A stretch of 64,000 nucleotides of DNA, taken from NCBI RefSeq assembly GCF_008017805.1, contig NZ_VRTT01000027.1:18339-82338 (forward strand). Direction: 5' to 3'. This document shows, one piece after another, positions 18,121-27,275 of this stretch (the first letter of the stretch is position 1; each line of letters begins with the position of its first letter). The notes below the pieces were generated by a model. The model was not told the origin of the DNA. It searched no databases and saw only the letters and a list, made by a program, of their open reading frames with translations. Source of the DNA: Paenibacillus sp. N3.4. GTDB lineage: Bacteria > Bacillota > Bacilli > Paenibacillales > NBRC-103111. Made by a program: the position numbers and the translations under genes.

Positions 18121-18145
18121 TCTTGACATACAGTTCCTAGGAATC

Positions 18146-18176
18146 AAAAAAGAACTCCTTCCAAAGAAGGAGTTCT
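18146..18176 (-). terminator. Terminator after dut
   Basis: Minus-strand perfect 10-bp stem (agaactcctt at 18151-18160 with aaggagttct at 18167-18176), six-base loop, then a U run at 18146-18150. It is 12 bases past the dut stop. Confidence 0.9.
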
Positions 18177-18187
18177 GGGTTATTTAC

Positions 18188-18658
18188 CTAAGACAGAAGC
18201 CAATTATCGACTGTGTGACCAAAACCTCCGGCACCGCGCACCGTCTCAGTCAATTCGTCAACTTCAGTGAGCTGAATCTGTGGTACGAGTTGAAATACCA
18301 TTTGGGCGATGCGTTCATTTCGCTGAATGGTAAACGGTTCTTGCCCATGGTTAATCAACAACACTTTCACTTCGCCGCGGTAATCCGCATCGATCGTACC
18401 TGGCGAATTCAGCGTTGTAATCCCATGTTTATAAGCTAGCCCGCTCCGCGGACGAATTTGCGCTTCAAGCTCGGGCGGCATACTGAGCGCGAAGCCCGTA
18501 GGGATAAGCTGACGCTCTCCCGGGTTCAGTACGATCGGCTCACTGACCGCAGCATGAAGATCGAATCCGCTGGCAGCGGCAGACATTTTCTGTGGAAGAA
18601 GAATATCTTCTTGCCCGGATACCCTTTTTAGCTGTACATCATAGGGTAGAAGTGACAA
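18188..18658 (-). CDS. dut: Deoxyuridine 5'-triphosphate nucleotidohydrolase
   Basis: Homotrimeric dUTPase, 156 residues, hydrolysing dUTP to dUMP and keeping uracil out of DNA. All five family motifs are visible: SGFDLHAA, RPRSGLAYKHGI, NSPGTIDADYRGE, RNERIAQMVF and the C-terminal RGAGGFGHT. The start is TTG at 18658, with AGGAGGG 6 bases upstream; a longer in-frame reading to 18718 would run inside the preceding peptidase gene and lacks conservation. It overlaps that gene's end by 20 bases. Terminated by its own hairpin. Confidence 0.93.
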   Translation of the reverse strand: MSLLPYDVQLKRVSGQEDILLPQKMSAAASGFDLHAAVSEPIVLNPGERQLIPTGFALSMPPELEAQIRPRSGLAYKHGITTLNSPGTIDADYRGEVKVLLINHGQEPFTIQRNERIAQMVFQLVPQIQLTEVDELTETVRGAGGFGHTVDNWLLS

Positions 18659-19901
18659 GTTGATCCCTCCTAAAACTTGTAATGACATCATCCGAATTAC
18701 CAACCATCGAGAGTGCAAACGGCGTAGAGAACAACGTTTTCGTCAGCTCCCGAATATGTTCCATTTGTACGCTTTCAATGCGTTCTATCATCTCATCAAG
18801 ACTGTAATGCTTGCCTGTCATCAATTCATTTTTCCCAAAACGATTCATTCGGCTGCTTGTACTCTCAAGACTAAGAATTAAACTGCCCTTTAGCTGCTCT
18901 TTGCCTTTTTTCAGTTCGGAATCCGTCAAACCTTTGGCAGAAATATCATTTAATAGCTCCAAAGTTACTTTAAGCACTTCTTCCGTCTGTTTAGGGGCTG
19001 TTCCCGTATAAATGGTAAACATACCACTGTCGATGTGAGAAGAGTGATAGGAGTAAACCGAATAGGCAAGACCACGTTTCTCCCGAATTTCCTGAAACAG
19101 TCTCGAACTCATCCCGCCACCAATGGCATTGTTCAGTAAGACCATCGGGTACAAATTGTCTTCTTGCAGGGAAAGCCCGGGTAAAGAAAGACAAATATGA
19201 TTTTGTTCCGTTTTCTTTGCATGGAAAATAAGATCACCTAGGAAGTCCGGAGCATCGTAACTCGTTTCTACGCCCGTTTGAGCAAATTGTCCGAAATGCT
19301 TCTCAATTAATTCACGCACACTGTCATCGATGTTACCGGCGATACTAAGGACTGTATTCTCGATATTGTAATGCTGTTTCATGTACGTTCGCAGATCATC
19401 GGACTTCATTTTGTCCAAATTTTCCTGAGTGCCTAATATCGTGTAACCTAAAGGATGAGATCCATATGAGGCTTTGGCCAACAAATCATGAACCAGATCA
19501 TCCGGCGTATCTTCATACATGGATATCTCTTCATAAATCACATTTTTTTCTTTCTCCAACTCATGCTCATCAAAAGTTGATTGAAAAAACATGTCCGAAA
19601 GAACATCCATCGCAAGCGGTAAATGTTCATCGAGTACTTTTGCATAATAACAGGTATATTCCTTCGAAGTGAAGGCGTTCACATTCCCTCCGATGCCATC
19701 GAATATTTCTGCGATATCTTTGGCCGAATGCCGTTCGGTACCTTTGAACAGCATATGTTCAATAAAATGCGAAATGCCGTTATTTTCCTGTGATTCATTG
19801 CGTGAGCCTGTTTTTACCCAAATCCCGAACGTCACCGAACGAAAAGTAGGAATTTGTTCCATGACGACTCTCAAGCCATTATGTAAGCGGTATTTGATCA
19901 C
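18639..19901 (-). CDS. mlpA: M16-family zinc peptidase (MlpA/YmxG)
   Basis: Processing-peptidase-like M16 protein, about 420 residues. Zinc motif HFIEH lies near residues 45-49, with the third ligand in the ELEKEKNVIYEEI helix about 75 residues later, so it should be active. The C-terminal half has the R/Y-type SSRLFQEIREKRGLAYSVYSY motif. B. subtilis YmxG/MlpA sits at this same locus after pnp and ylxY. Start GTG 19901 (MIKYRLHNGLRVV) has AGGAGG 7 bases upstream; the TTG three bases earlier is possible. Unlike YmfF/YmfH it carries both halves of the active site in one chain. Confidence 0.9.
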   Translation of the reverse strand: MIKYRLHNGLRVVMEQIPTFRSVTFGIWVKTGSRNESQENNGISHFIEHMLFKGTERHSAKDIAEIFDGIGGNVNAFTSKEYTCYYAKVLDEHLPLAMDVLSDMFFQSTFDEHELEKEKNVIYEEISMYEDTPDDLVHDLLAKASYGSHPLGYTILGTQENLDKMKSDDLRTYMKQHYNIENTVLSIAGNIDDSVRELIEKHFGQFAQTGVETSYDAPDFLGDLIFHAKKTEQNHICLSLPGLSLQEDNLYPMVLLNNAIGGGMSSRLFQEIREKRGLAYSVYSYHSSHIDSGMFTIYTGTAPKQTEEVLKVTLELLNDISAKGLTDSELKKGKEQLKGSLILSLESTSSRMNRFGKNELMTGKHYSLDEMIERIESVQMEHIRELTKTLFSTPFALSMVGNSDDVITSFRRDQLVTSTL

Positions 19902-20006
19902 CAAGGTTCCTCCTCGAAATATAGCACCTAAAATCCTATTCCCCAATTATACTTACTTAGTCTAACAAAAATGTGTCCTCTACTCAACTTTGTATGTTTT
20001 CCCGCA

Positions 20007-21056
20007 TTAATTTACGAACGAATGAGGATCTGAAACACGGTCGGAAGAAAGCAACTCCGTTACTGTACCGATTGTAAGACCTTTATTCTTAATCATACGA
20101 ATCATCCCGTTTAACGCTTCACTCGAAGAGGATGTAGGATGCATTAGGATAAGGGAACCTGGTTCTACGCTTGTAGAAAGGCGCTGAAGGATACGTCCTG
20201 CCCCTGGATTTTTCCAATCGATGGTATCGAATGTCCATAAGACTGTCTTCAATTTGTGCTCAGCAGCTACTTGTATCGTTTCTTGATTAAAATAGCCCGA
20301 AGGTGGCGCAAATAATGTGTTAGTGACACCTAATTGTTGTTTCAATAAGTCTTCCGTTTTAGAAATTTCTTCTACCGCTTTACCACGATTTATTGTTCTC
20401 ATGTCTTTATGTGAATACGCATGGTTGGACAACTCGTGGCCTTCGTCTTGGATCTTCTTGGCCATTTCAATATTTTTCTTCAACCATGAACCATCAAAGA
20501 AAAAAGTAGCATGCACATTTTCTTTCCGGAGTGTTTCTAATATACTGGGCAAATATTCATTTCCCCAAGCCACATTGATCATAAAGGAAACCATTGGCTT
20601 CATAGGATTCCCTTTATAGATAGGATTCGGACCCAGATCATCCAATTGAATACTTGGTTTTACTTCTTTCATCACAAAGGTAATCTTGCCAGGTGTCAAA
20701 TGATGTTCCGCTAACCTTAACGTCTCATCAACATCCACCTCTAAACCATTATACCCAGGGATTGCCTTCCAGACTGGATCCACCTTTGCATTGATAGGTG
20801 CAATCTTACGTTTAGAAGCTTCAGCCTGAATGAGTTCTAGCAAATTAGTCCGATTCTGTTTAGTTACTTCCGCGCGAGTGTTTACAGCTGCTGATGCTGG
20901 AAGAGCTTCTTCCTCTTCCCAACTGCTCATTGCCGTATTAGCATAATACCCCAATTTGACCATATTTATATAAGTCCCTATGCTAGGGATTGCATCCAAC
21001 GTAAGTATAACCATAGCAAAAAAACTTCCGAAAAGCAGCCATTTTTTGTTGAACAT
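20007..21056 (-). CDS. ylxY: YlxY-type polysaccharide deacetylase homologue, probably inactive
   Basis: About 349 residues: an N-terminal signal/anchor segment (WLLFGSFFAMVILTLDAIP), a spacer, and a NodB deacetylase domain from about residue 155. The metal histidines remain (SNHAYSH) and the barrel is complete with FAPPSGYFN and LILMHPT. However, the catalytic TFDDG motif reads INVAWGNEY, so the Asp pair is gone, as in B. subtilis YlxY. A wall-binding or structural role is therefore more likely than deacetylation. Of two near starts I prefer the ATG at 21056 (GGGGG 8 bases upstream) over 21062. It is between pnp and the M16 peptidase. Confidence 0.85.
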   Translation of the reverse strand: MFNKKWLLFGSFFAMVILTLDAIPSIGTYINMVKLGYYANTAMSSWEEEEALPASAAVNTRAEVTKQNRTNLLELIQAEASKRKIAPINAKVDPVWKAIPGYNGLEVDVDETLRLAEHHLTPGKITFVMKEVKPSIQLDDLGPNPIYKGNPMKPMVSFMINVAWGNEYLPSILETLRKENVHATFFFDGSWLKKNIEMAKKIQDEGHELSNHAYSHKDMRTINRGKAVEEISKTEDLLKQQLGVTNTLFAPPSGYFNQETIQVAAEHKLKTVLWTFDTIDWKNPGAGRILQRLSTSVEPGSLILMHPTSSSSEALNGMIRMIKNKGLTIGTVTELLSSDRVSDPHSFVN

Positions 21057-21142
21057 ACGCATGTCCCCCTTATCCTTATTTCCTGATCTTATGCAGAAAT
21101 GGACAAGAGTAGAACGAGCCATGTTTTCGTTGGTAGAAAAAC

Positions 21143-21172
21143 AAAAAAGAGACAGATAGATCTGACTCTTTA
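21143..21172 (-). terminator. Terminator after pnp
   Basis: Minus-strand stem AGAGTCAGA/TCTGTCTCT (arms 21161-21169 and 21149-21157, one mismatch) followed by a U run. It lies about 40 bases past the pnp stop. Confidence 0.75.
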
Positions 21173-21210
21173 TCCGAACATATTCAAAATACGCTCACAA
21201 GTCACTCGGC

Positions 21211-23313
21211 TTAAGATTGGGCCGGGACTTGTGAAGTCAATGTTGCTTTACGGGAAAGATTAACTCTACCTTGTTGGTCGATCTCCGTTACTTTTACTGT
21301 GATTTGATCGCCGATATTCACGACATCTTCCACTTTTGCTACACGCTCTGTGGAAATTTGGGAAATGTGCACCAAGCCTTCTTTGCCAGGTAAAATTTCA
21401 ACAAAGGCTCCGAATTTTTCAACACGTTTAACAGTACCCAGGTAGGTTTCACCTACGATAACCTCACGAACGATACCTTCAATGATCGAACGCGCTTTTT
21501 CATTCATCTCTTGATTAGAAGAAGCAATGAAAACACGGCCATCTTGCTCGATATCAATTTTCACGCCGGTTTCTTCAATAATTTTATTGATGATTTTACC
21601 GCCTGCGCCAATCACATCGCGAATTTTATCCGGGTTAATTTGCATCGTAAGAATTTTCGGTGCATATTTAGACAACGTTTGTTTAGGCGTATCAATACGT
21701 GATAACATTTTCCCCAAAATATGCAGACGGCCTTCTTTTGCTTGCTGCAACGATTGTTGTAAAATGCTACGATCAATTCCGTCAATTTTGATGTCCATTT
21801 GCAGGGCAGTTATACCTGCTGCCGTACCGGCAACTTTAAAGTCCATATCTCCAAGGTGATCTTCCATCCCTTGAATATCAGATAGGATAGAGAAATGATC
21901 TCCGTCTTTGATCAAACCCATTGCTATCCCGGCTACTGGAGCTTTAATCGGTACCCCTGCGTCCATAAGAGCAAGTGTACTTGCGCAAATACTTGCTTGG
22001 GAAGTGGAGCCATTGGATTCCAACACTTCGGAAACCAAACGAATTGTGTAAGGGAAATCTACTTCATTAGGAATGATTGGTTCTAAAGCTCTTTCACCTA
22101 ATGCGCCATGTCCAATTTCACGTCGACCCGGTGGACGTAGAGGTCTTGCTTCACCTACTGAAAATGGAGGGAAATTGTAATGATGCATGAAACGTTTCGT
22201 TTCCGTCAAATCCAACCCATCGAGGATCTGAACATCACCTAGTGCGCCTAGTGTACAAATGCTTAATGCTTGTGTTTGACCACGTGTGAACAAACCTGAG
22301 CCATGTGTACGCGGCAACAAATCAATATCACAATCAATCGCGCGAATTTCTTCCGGTTTCCGTCCATCAGGTCTCACTTTATCGTGTGTGATCAAGCGAC
22401 GAACTTCTTCTTTGACGATATCATATAAAGTTTCTTTCACATCACCAAGCAAACCAGGTGTTTCTGCATAAACAGCTGTAAAATGTTCCACAGCCTCTGC
22501 ATTAACAACATCGATTGCTTCTTGACGAGCATGTTTTTCTGGAATTTTAATAGCATCAACCAGTCTTGCTTGTGCGAAATCACGAACAGCTTGATTAACT
22601 TCTGCATCGACGGTGTGAAGCTTAACTTCCATTTTCGGTTTGCCGGCTTGTCCAACAAGCTCTTCGATAACGGCAACAATCTTACGGATTTCATCATGTC
22701 CGAACATAATGGCTTCGAGTACAACTTCCTCGGAAACCTCATTGGCGCCAGCTTCTACCATCATAATTGCGTCTTTCGTACCGGCAACAGTCAAATGAAT
22801 ATCACTTTTCTCAGCGATTTCACCCGTCGGATTAATGACGAATTGACCATCCACACGTCCAACGATGACGCCGCCAACTGGACCGTTGAAAGGGACATCA
22901 GAAATCGCCAAAGCTGCGGAAGTACCAATCATAGCCGCGATTTCCGGCGGACACTCTTGATCCACGCTCATTACGATCGAAACGATTTGGACATCGTTAC
23001 GGAAGCCTTCCGGAAACAACGGACGAATCGGACGGTCTGTTAAACGGCTGGATAGAATGGCCTTTTCACTGGGACGTCCTTCCCGTTTAATGAAACCTCC
23101 GGGAATTTTACCAACGGAATACAATCTTTCTTCGTAATTAACGGTTAACGGGAAGAAATCTAAATCTTTCGGTCCGCTTGATGCGGTAACTGTACTAAGT
23201 ACGACCGTATCCCCATAACGTACGGTAACAGCCGCATTAGCTTGTTTGGCAAGTCTGCCCGTTTCAAGAATAAACGGTTTGCCGCCAAGCTCCATTTGTA
23301 CCCTTTTCTCCAT
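21211..23313 (-). CDS. pnp: Polyribonucleotide nucleotidyltransferase
   Basis: Phosphorolytic 3'-5' exoribonuclease (PNPase), 700 residues, of the RNA-decay machinery. Two RNase PH-like cores are visible: [19 protein letters not shown] in the first and the [12 protein letters not shown] and [20 protein letters not shown] blocks with catalytic aspartates in the second. They are followed by a KH domain ([18 protein letters not shown] near 563) and a C-terminal S1 domain ([12 protein letters not shown]). Length is typical. The ATG has TTAGGAGGATTTT in front. It stands 269 bases after rpsO, as in B. subtilis rpsO-pnp. Confidence 0.97.
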   Translation of the reverse strand: MEKRVQMELGGKPFILETGRLAKQANAAVTVRYGDTVVLSTVTASSGPKDLDFFPLTVNYEERLYSVGKIPGGFIKREGRPSEKAILSSRLTDRPIRPLFPEGFRNDVQIVSIVMSVDQECPPEIAAMIGTSAALAISDVPFNGPVGGVIVGRVDGQFVINPTGEIAEKSDIHLTVAGTKDAIMMVEAGANEVSEEVVLEAIMFGHDEIRKIVAVIEELVGQAGKPKMEVKLHTVDAEVNQAVRDFAQARLVDAIKIPEKHARQEAIDVVNAEAVEHFTAVYAETPGLLGDVKETLYDIVKEEVRRLITHDKVRPDGRKPEEIRAIDCDIDLLPRTHGSGLFTRGQTQALSICTLGALGDVQILDGLDLTETKRFMHHYNFPPFSVGEARPLRPPGRREIGHGALGERALEPIIPNEVDFPYTIRLVSEVLESNGSTSQASICASTLALMDAGVPIKAPVAGIAMGLIKDGDHFSILSDIQGMEDHLGDMDFKVAGTAAGITALQMDIKIDGIDRSILQQSLQQAKEGRLHILGKMLSRIDTPKQTLSKYAPKILTMQINPDKIRDVIGAGGKIINKIIEETGVKIDIEQDGRVFIASSNQEMNEKARSIIEGIVREVIVGETYLGTVKRVEKFGAFVEILPGKEGLVHISQISTERVAKVEDVVNIGDQITVKVTEIDQQGRVNLSRKATLTSQVPAQS

Positions 23314-23496
23314 AAAATCCTCCTAAGAAACTTTAATTTCATTTCATATGTGTGTGATAAACATTCACAGTGAGGAAAGTCCATTTGCCCTCATCTTATC
23401 ATGCTGCGTATGTATCCAAATGCTGCCTATAGATGGAGTAATCCTCTAATTCTGCGTTATGTCTAGTATTTCCTTCTTTTTACCTATTTAAAATAC

Positions 23497-23568
23497 AAGA
23501 AAAAGCAACCTTGTTGACCACTCTCCACCCAGCTCTTATCAAGCCCAGCAAAGGAGCAACAGGTTGCT
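23497..23568 (-). terminator. Long-stem terminator after rpsO
   Basis: Minus-strand arms AGCAACCTGTTG (23557-23568) and CAACAAGGTTGCT (23504-23516) pair over about 12 bp with one bulge around a 40-base loop, followed by UUUUUCUUG. It begins 15 bases past the rpsO stop. The rest of the 269-base gap to pnp is presumably its leader; I see no gene there. Confidence 0.65.
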
Positions 23569-23582
23569 TCTCATTGTCGGTT

Positions 23583-23852
23583 TTATCGACGCAAGCCAAG
23601 CTTTTCAATCAAAGCACTGTAACGGCTCACATCTTTGTTCTTCACATATGCTAGCAGCTTACGGCGTTGTCCAACCATTTTGAGCAAACCACGGCGGGAG
23701 TGATGATCTTTCTTGTGAGTCCGCAGATGATTTGTCAGGTTGACAATGTTTTCCGTAAGGATAGCTACCTGTACCTCTGGAGAACCAGTATCGGTATCAT
23801 GTACTTTGTGAGTTTGGATCAATTGCGTTTTACGCTCTTGAGTTAATGCCAT
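23583..23852 (-). CDS. rpsO: 30S ribosomal protein S15
   Basis: Primary 16S rRNA-binding protein of the small-subunit platform, 89 residues, the standard length. It has the [14 protein letters not shown] and [15 protein letters not shown] blocks including the conserved HHSRRGL rRNA-contact motif. The ATG has TTAGGAGGTG 6 bases upstream. It has its own promoter and a roughly 115-base leader, and a terminator before pnp. Confidence 0.98.
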   Translation of the reverse strand: MALTQERKTQLIQTHKVHDTDTGSPEVQVAILTENIVNLTNHLRTHKKDHHSRRGLLKMVGQRRKLLAYVKNKDVSRYSALIEKLGLRR

Positions 23853-23969
23853 CCTTGTTCACCTCCTAAATTCGTTAGTATCCCCACAGCCTAGAAAACG
23901 CCGGTGATAGCGTGAGTCCAAGCTAAGGTTCATGCCTAGAATGAATACTTCCATTTGGCAACGTTATTC
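23853..23969 (-). promoter_or_regulatory. rpsO 5' leader, possible S15 autoregulatory site
   Basis: About 115 transcribed bases separate the rpsO promoter from its ATG. They contain short complementary stretches (ACGC...GCGT) and a direct repeat TTCTAGGC. Leader length and position match S15 leaders that bind the protein in other bacilli, but I could not derive a specific conserved fold by eye. Confidence 0.3.
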
Positions 23970-23999
23970 AGTATATCACATTCGTCTAGTAGAAGTAAA
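23970..23999 (-). promoter_or_regulatory. Sigma-A promoter for rpsO
   Basis: Minus-strand TTTACT (23994-23999), 18-base spacer, TATACT (23970-23975), in the gap between the ribF stop and the rpsO leader. Confidence 0.55.
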
Positions 24000-24019
24000 T
24001 GCTTGTTTGCATCTGCTTC

Positions 24020-24955
24020 CTACAGTATTTCTTTTGCCTTGTTGACGTCTAGCTTAATTTGAGCAACAAGTTCATCAATTGAAGTAAATTTACGCTCTTT
24101 GCGAAGAAACGAAATAAATTCAACGGTCATGCGCTCTCCATAAATTTGTTCAGAGAAATCAAATAAATGAGCTTCATAGGATGGTTTCAACTCGCCGGTT
24201 GTGAAAGTCGGCTTAACGCCGATATTCATAACCCCATTGTAGCTTTCGCCATTAACTTGCGCTCTTATCGCATAAACGCCATTAGTCGGAACTACATAGT
24301 CATCGACTAATTGAAGATTTGCTGTTGGAAAGCCGATTGTGCGTCCACGCTTCTCTCCATCGATCACTATACCGCTCACACTGTAAGGGCGGCCTAACAA
24401 TTGCGTCACTGTGTCAATATTCCCCTGTTGTAAGGCTTCACGAATGAAAGTACTGCTCACTTTTTCACCATCCATATGAAAGGGTCTCACCACTTCTACA
24501 GAAAATTTGCCGTGACTCAGCTCACAGAGCGAATCCGGTGTACCTTTACCTTGAAAACCAAACGTAAAATCAAATCCGCAAATGACGCTGTTCACACCAA
24601 GAAGATGAAGAACCTGATCAACGAACTGCTCCGGAGATAACCGCATTAAAGAAGCGTCAAATGTGACGATATACACGTGGCTCACACCGAGAGAAGCGAA
24701 AAGCTCCATCTTTTTATCCATCGGCGTCAATAGCTCGATATATTTATCTTGACCCATTACAGCTCTCGGGTGAGGATGAAAGGTCATTATGGCCGATGGT
24801 AAACCAAGATTCTTGGCCGTACGCAGAGCGCGCCCGATTACTTCCTGATGACCTCTGTGCACACCGTCAAAATCACCAATCGCCACTACTTGTTCTCCCA
24901 CAAATAGGTTCGATGCATCCAAATCAATGGGATATGATATCGGTATTATTTTCAT
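24020..24955 (-). CDS. ribF: Bifunctional riboflavin kinase/FAD synthetase
   Basis: Makes FMN from riboflavin and FAD from FMN with ATP; 311 residues. The N-terminal nucleotidyltransferase domain has VAIGDFDGVHRGHQ (about 26-39) and the STFIREALQQG motif near 165. The C-terminal flavokinase domain has GRTIGFPTANL and YNGVMNIGVKPTF, with the closing helix FLRKERKFTSIDEL. The family name in B. subtilis is ribC. It is the last gene of the rimP-to-ribF run and follows truB after 48 bases. Confidence 0.95.
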   Translation of the reverse strand: MKIIPISYPIDLDASNLFVGEQVVAIGDFDGVHRGHQEVIGRALRTAKNLGLPSAIMTFHPHPRAVMGQDKYIELLTPMDKKMELFASLGVSHVYIVTFDASLMRLSPEQFVDQVLHLLGVNSVICGFDFTFGFQGKGTPDSLCELSHGKFSVEVVRPFHMDGEKVSSTFIREALQQGNIDTVTQLLGRPYSVSGIVIDGEKRGRTIGFPTANLQLVDDYVVPTNGVYAIRAQVNGESYNGVMNIGVKPTFTTGELKPSYEAHLFDFSEQIYGERMTVEFISFLRKERKFTSIDELVAQIKLDVNKAKEIL

Positions 24956-25003
24956 ATAAGTTCAATTCACCTACCCATTTCAACCCATCCCATAGAGTTA
25001 AAT

Positions 25004-25915
25004 TTAAAGAAAGACTTTGGCTGGGACCAGGATTTGGCTTGCACTTTTCCATTCAAAGAGACCAAGAAAACGATCATCCGGCGCATAGGCACGGAATATT
25101 GTTTGTGAGGAATCCGCATGAATCCGATCCGCAGACATAGCTATTCTCTTACCTTGCACCACATGCACTGATTCCATTTCATTAAGTGTAATGGAAGGTA
25201 TGTGGGCAATCGCCTGATCCATTGGGATCATATGCTCTTGCAGCGAACCCTGGGAATTATAATGCTTGATCTGATCAAAGGACAAGCACTGCTCCTGACG
25301 AAGACTGCCTGTTGAAGTTCGTATCAAACTTTTCATTACCGCGGGATAGCCAAGCGCCTTACCGATATCTACACATAAGGTCCTTATATAGGTCCCCTTC
25401 GAGCAGGTAACACGAAATTGAATTTCAGGATGCTGCTGCTCCAGATCGAGATGCATAATTTCCATGTCGTGTATCGTCACTTTACGCGACTTCCGCTCCA
25501 CTTCTTTACCCTCTCTGGCTAATTCATAGAGCCGCTTCCCATCTACTTTAACGGCAGAAAACATAGGTGGCACCTGTTCAATTTCACCAACGAAAGACAG
25601 CAGAACATCCATCACACGTTTTTCGTCGAGAACGACTTGATCAACTTCTTCCAAAACTTTTCCAGTCATATCTTCCGTATCTGTAGAAAGACCAATACGA
25701 AGTACGGCTTCATATTGTTTAGGAAGCTCTTGAATGTATTCAACCATTCGGGTTGCGCGACCAATGCATAAAGGTAGAACCCCTGTTACTTGAGGGTCAA
25801 GCGTTCCCGTATGTCCAATTCGTTTGATTCCTAAAATGCCTCTTACTTTGGCTACAACATCGTGAGAGGTAAAGCCTTCCGGTTTCCAAACAGGCAATAT
25901 GCCTTCTAGCGTCAT
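25004..25915 (-). CDS. truB: tRNA pseudouridine(55) synthase
   Basis: Converts U55 of the tRNA T-loop to pseudouridine; 303 residues. The N-terminal GILPVWKPEGFTSHDVV and the catalytic loop HTGTLDPQVTGVLPLCIG (nucleophile Asp) are clear. They are followed by KRLYELAREGKEVERK and CSKGTYIRTLCVDIG, then a C-terminal PUA-like region. The ATG overlaps the nrnA stop by 4 bases, so it is coupled. Confidence 0.96.
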   Translation of the reverse strand: MTLEGILPVWKPEGFTSHDVVAKVRGILGIKRIGHTGTLDPQVTGVLPLCIGRATRMVEYIQELPKQYEAVLRIGLSTDTEDMTGKVLEEVDQVVLDEKRVMDVLLSFVGEIEQVPPMFSAVKVDGKRLYELAREGKEVERKSRKVTIHDMEIMHLDLEQQHPEIQFRVTCSKGTYIRTLCVDIGKALGYPAVMKSLIRTSTGSLRQEQCLSFDQIKHYNSQGSLQEHMIPMDQAIAHIPSITLNEMESVHVVQGKRIAMSADRIHADSSQTIFRAYAPDDRFLGLFEWKSASQILVPAKVFL

Positions 25916-26913
25916 ATCAGTTCTTTCCCTACTTCCTCAACCATTCTGACTATTGCGTCTTCCAGCGTTCCCTTTAAAGTACATCCAGCTGCGCGAACAT
26001 GTCCGCCGCCGCCCAAAGACTGAGCAATGGCAGCCACATCGACGCCTCCTGACGAACGAAGACTTACTTTAATAACGCCAGATGCTTTCTCTTTGAATAG
26101 CATACCCACTTCAACGCCTTCGACATTGCGTGGATAATTGACCAATCCATCCAAATCATCGCTTGAAGCACCCGTCTGATCGAGATCCGCCAAAGAAACG
26201 GCAAGCCAAGCTATTTTGCGATTTGAAGCAAAGGAAAGCGTGGATAAAGCCCTTTGAAGGAGTACAATTTGCGAATATGTAACCCTCTCCAGTACTTGCT
26301 CGGCAATTTCAGCCCCTTGAACACCTAGTGCCAGCAGCGTTGCGCCCATCTGCAACACTTCAGGCGAAGTGTTTGAATACCGAAAGCCACCCGTATCCGT
26401 AAGCAATCCTGTATAAATGCAATTTCCAAAAGCCAAACTTGGCGTTAATTTTAGATGGATAGCCAGATCATACAAAATTTGGACCGTAGCAGCAGCATCC
26501 GGCTTAATCAAATGACATGAACCAAATCTATCATTCGTTGGATGGTGATCTATATTGAGCAACGCTATTTGGTCGTCAAAAAGAGTGCTGATCTTGCCCA
26601 TTCTGGAAAAATCAGCACAATCCACACTTATTATAGTTTGATAACGTCTATTCGAAGACTCTTTATTAAAATCGATAACCTGATCGCTTTCTGGTAAATA
26701 AGAAAACTTTGAGGGCATAGAGCCCTCATTAATCATGGTGTACGACTTCCCGAGCTGTTTTAGAATCCAACCCGTTGCATACGTAGAACTGGCGGCATCT
26801 CCATCCGGTTGGATGTGAGACACCACCAGGAAATCATCATGCTGCTCGATAAACTTAGCAGCTGTTTCCAGCTGCTGACTGTACTCGCGGGCATGGCTCA
26901 TTCCACTGCTCAT
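25912..26913 (-). CDS. nrnA: Oligoribonuclease/pAp phosphatase NrnA (DHH family)
   Basis: Nano-RNase that degrades 2-5mer RNAs and dephosphorylates pAp; 333 residues. DHH domain: [11 protein letters not shown] near 33, [10 protein letters not shown], and the signature [12 protein letters not shown] near 118, then [11 protein letters not shown]. The DHHA1 domain has the [14 protein letters not shown]-terminal motif. It overlaps rbfA upstream and truB downstream by 4 bases each, giving a tightly coupled rbfA-nrnA-truB block as in B. subtilis (ytqI is the paralogue there, so the enzyme subtype is inferred). Confidence 0.88.
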   Translation of the reverse strand: MSSGMSHAREYSQQLETAAKFIEQHDDFLVVSHIQPDGDAASSTYATGWILKQLGKSYTMINEGSMPSKFSYLPESDQVIDFNKESSNRRYQTIISVDCADFSRMGKISTLFDDQIALLNIDHHPTNDRFGSCHLIKPDAAATVQILYDLAIHLKLTPSLAFGNCIYTGLLTDTGGFRYSNTSPEVLQMGATLLALGVQGAEIAEQVLERVTYSQIVLLQRALSTLSFASNRKIAWLAVSLADLDQTGASSDDLDGLVNYPRNVEGVEVGMLFKEKASGVIKVSLRSSGGVDVAAIAQSLGGGGHVRAAGCTLKGTLEDAIVRMVEEVGKELI

Positions 26914-27269
26914 ACGTTTGTGTTTCCTTCCTGATTAAGCTTATGCAGCAAGTTATCAATGTGGCTTCCATAATCAATGGAAGCATCAAACTTGAATTGC
27001 AGTTCAGGAACTTTACGTAAACGAATTCGTTTACCCAGTTCAGATCGAATAAAACCCGTACCTACAGAAAGGGCTTTAAGTGTCGCCGCTTTCTGTTCAT
27101 CCGTTCCCAAAACACTTAGAAAAACACGTGCCAAGGATAAATCGTTCGTCACTTCCACGCCTGTAACTGTTAAGAATCCAACTCGCGGATCTTTCAACTC
27201 AGACTGAACGATTTGGCTTAATTCTTTCTTAATTTGCTCGCCAACTCGACCTACACGAACTCTAGCCAT
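26910..27269 (-). CDS. rbfA: Ribosome-binding factor A
   Basis: KH-fold 30S maturation factor acting on the 5' end of 16S rRNA; 119 residues, the usual length. N-terminal [14 protein letters not shown] and the central [26 protein letters not shown] are conserved, with the [14 protein letters not shown] strand at the end. It starts 6 bases after infB and its stop overlaps the nrnA ATG. Confidence 0.96.
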   Translation of the reverse strand: MARVRVGRVGEQIKKELSQIVQSELKDPRVGFLTVTGVEVTNDLSLARVFLSVLGTDEQKAATLKALSVGTGFIRSELGKRIRLRKVPELQFKFDASIDYGSHIDNLLHKLNQEGNTNV

Positions 27270-27275
27270 TTGTTA

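Noticed and set aside
18659..18718. N-terminal extension of dut
   Set aside because: The extra codons lie inside the peptidase gene and precede a perfect ribosome site for the TTG start at 18658.
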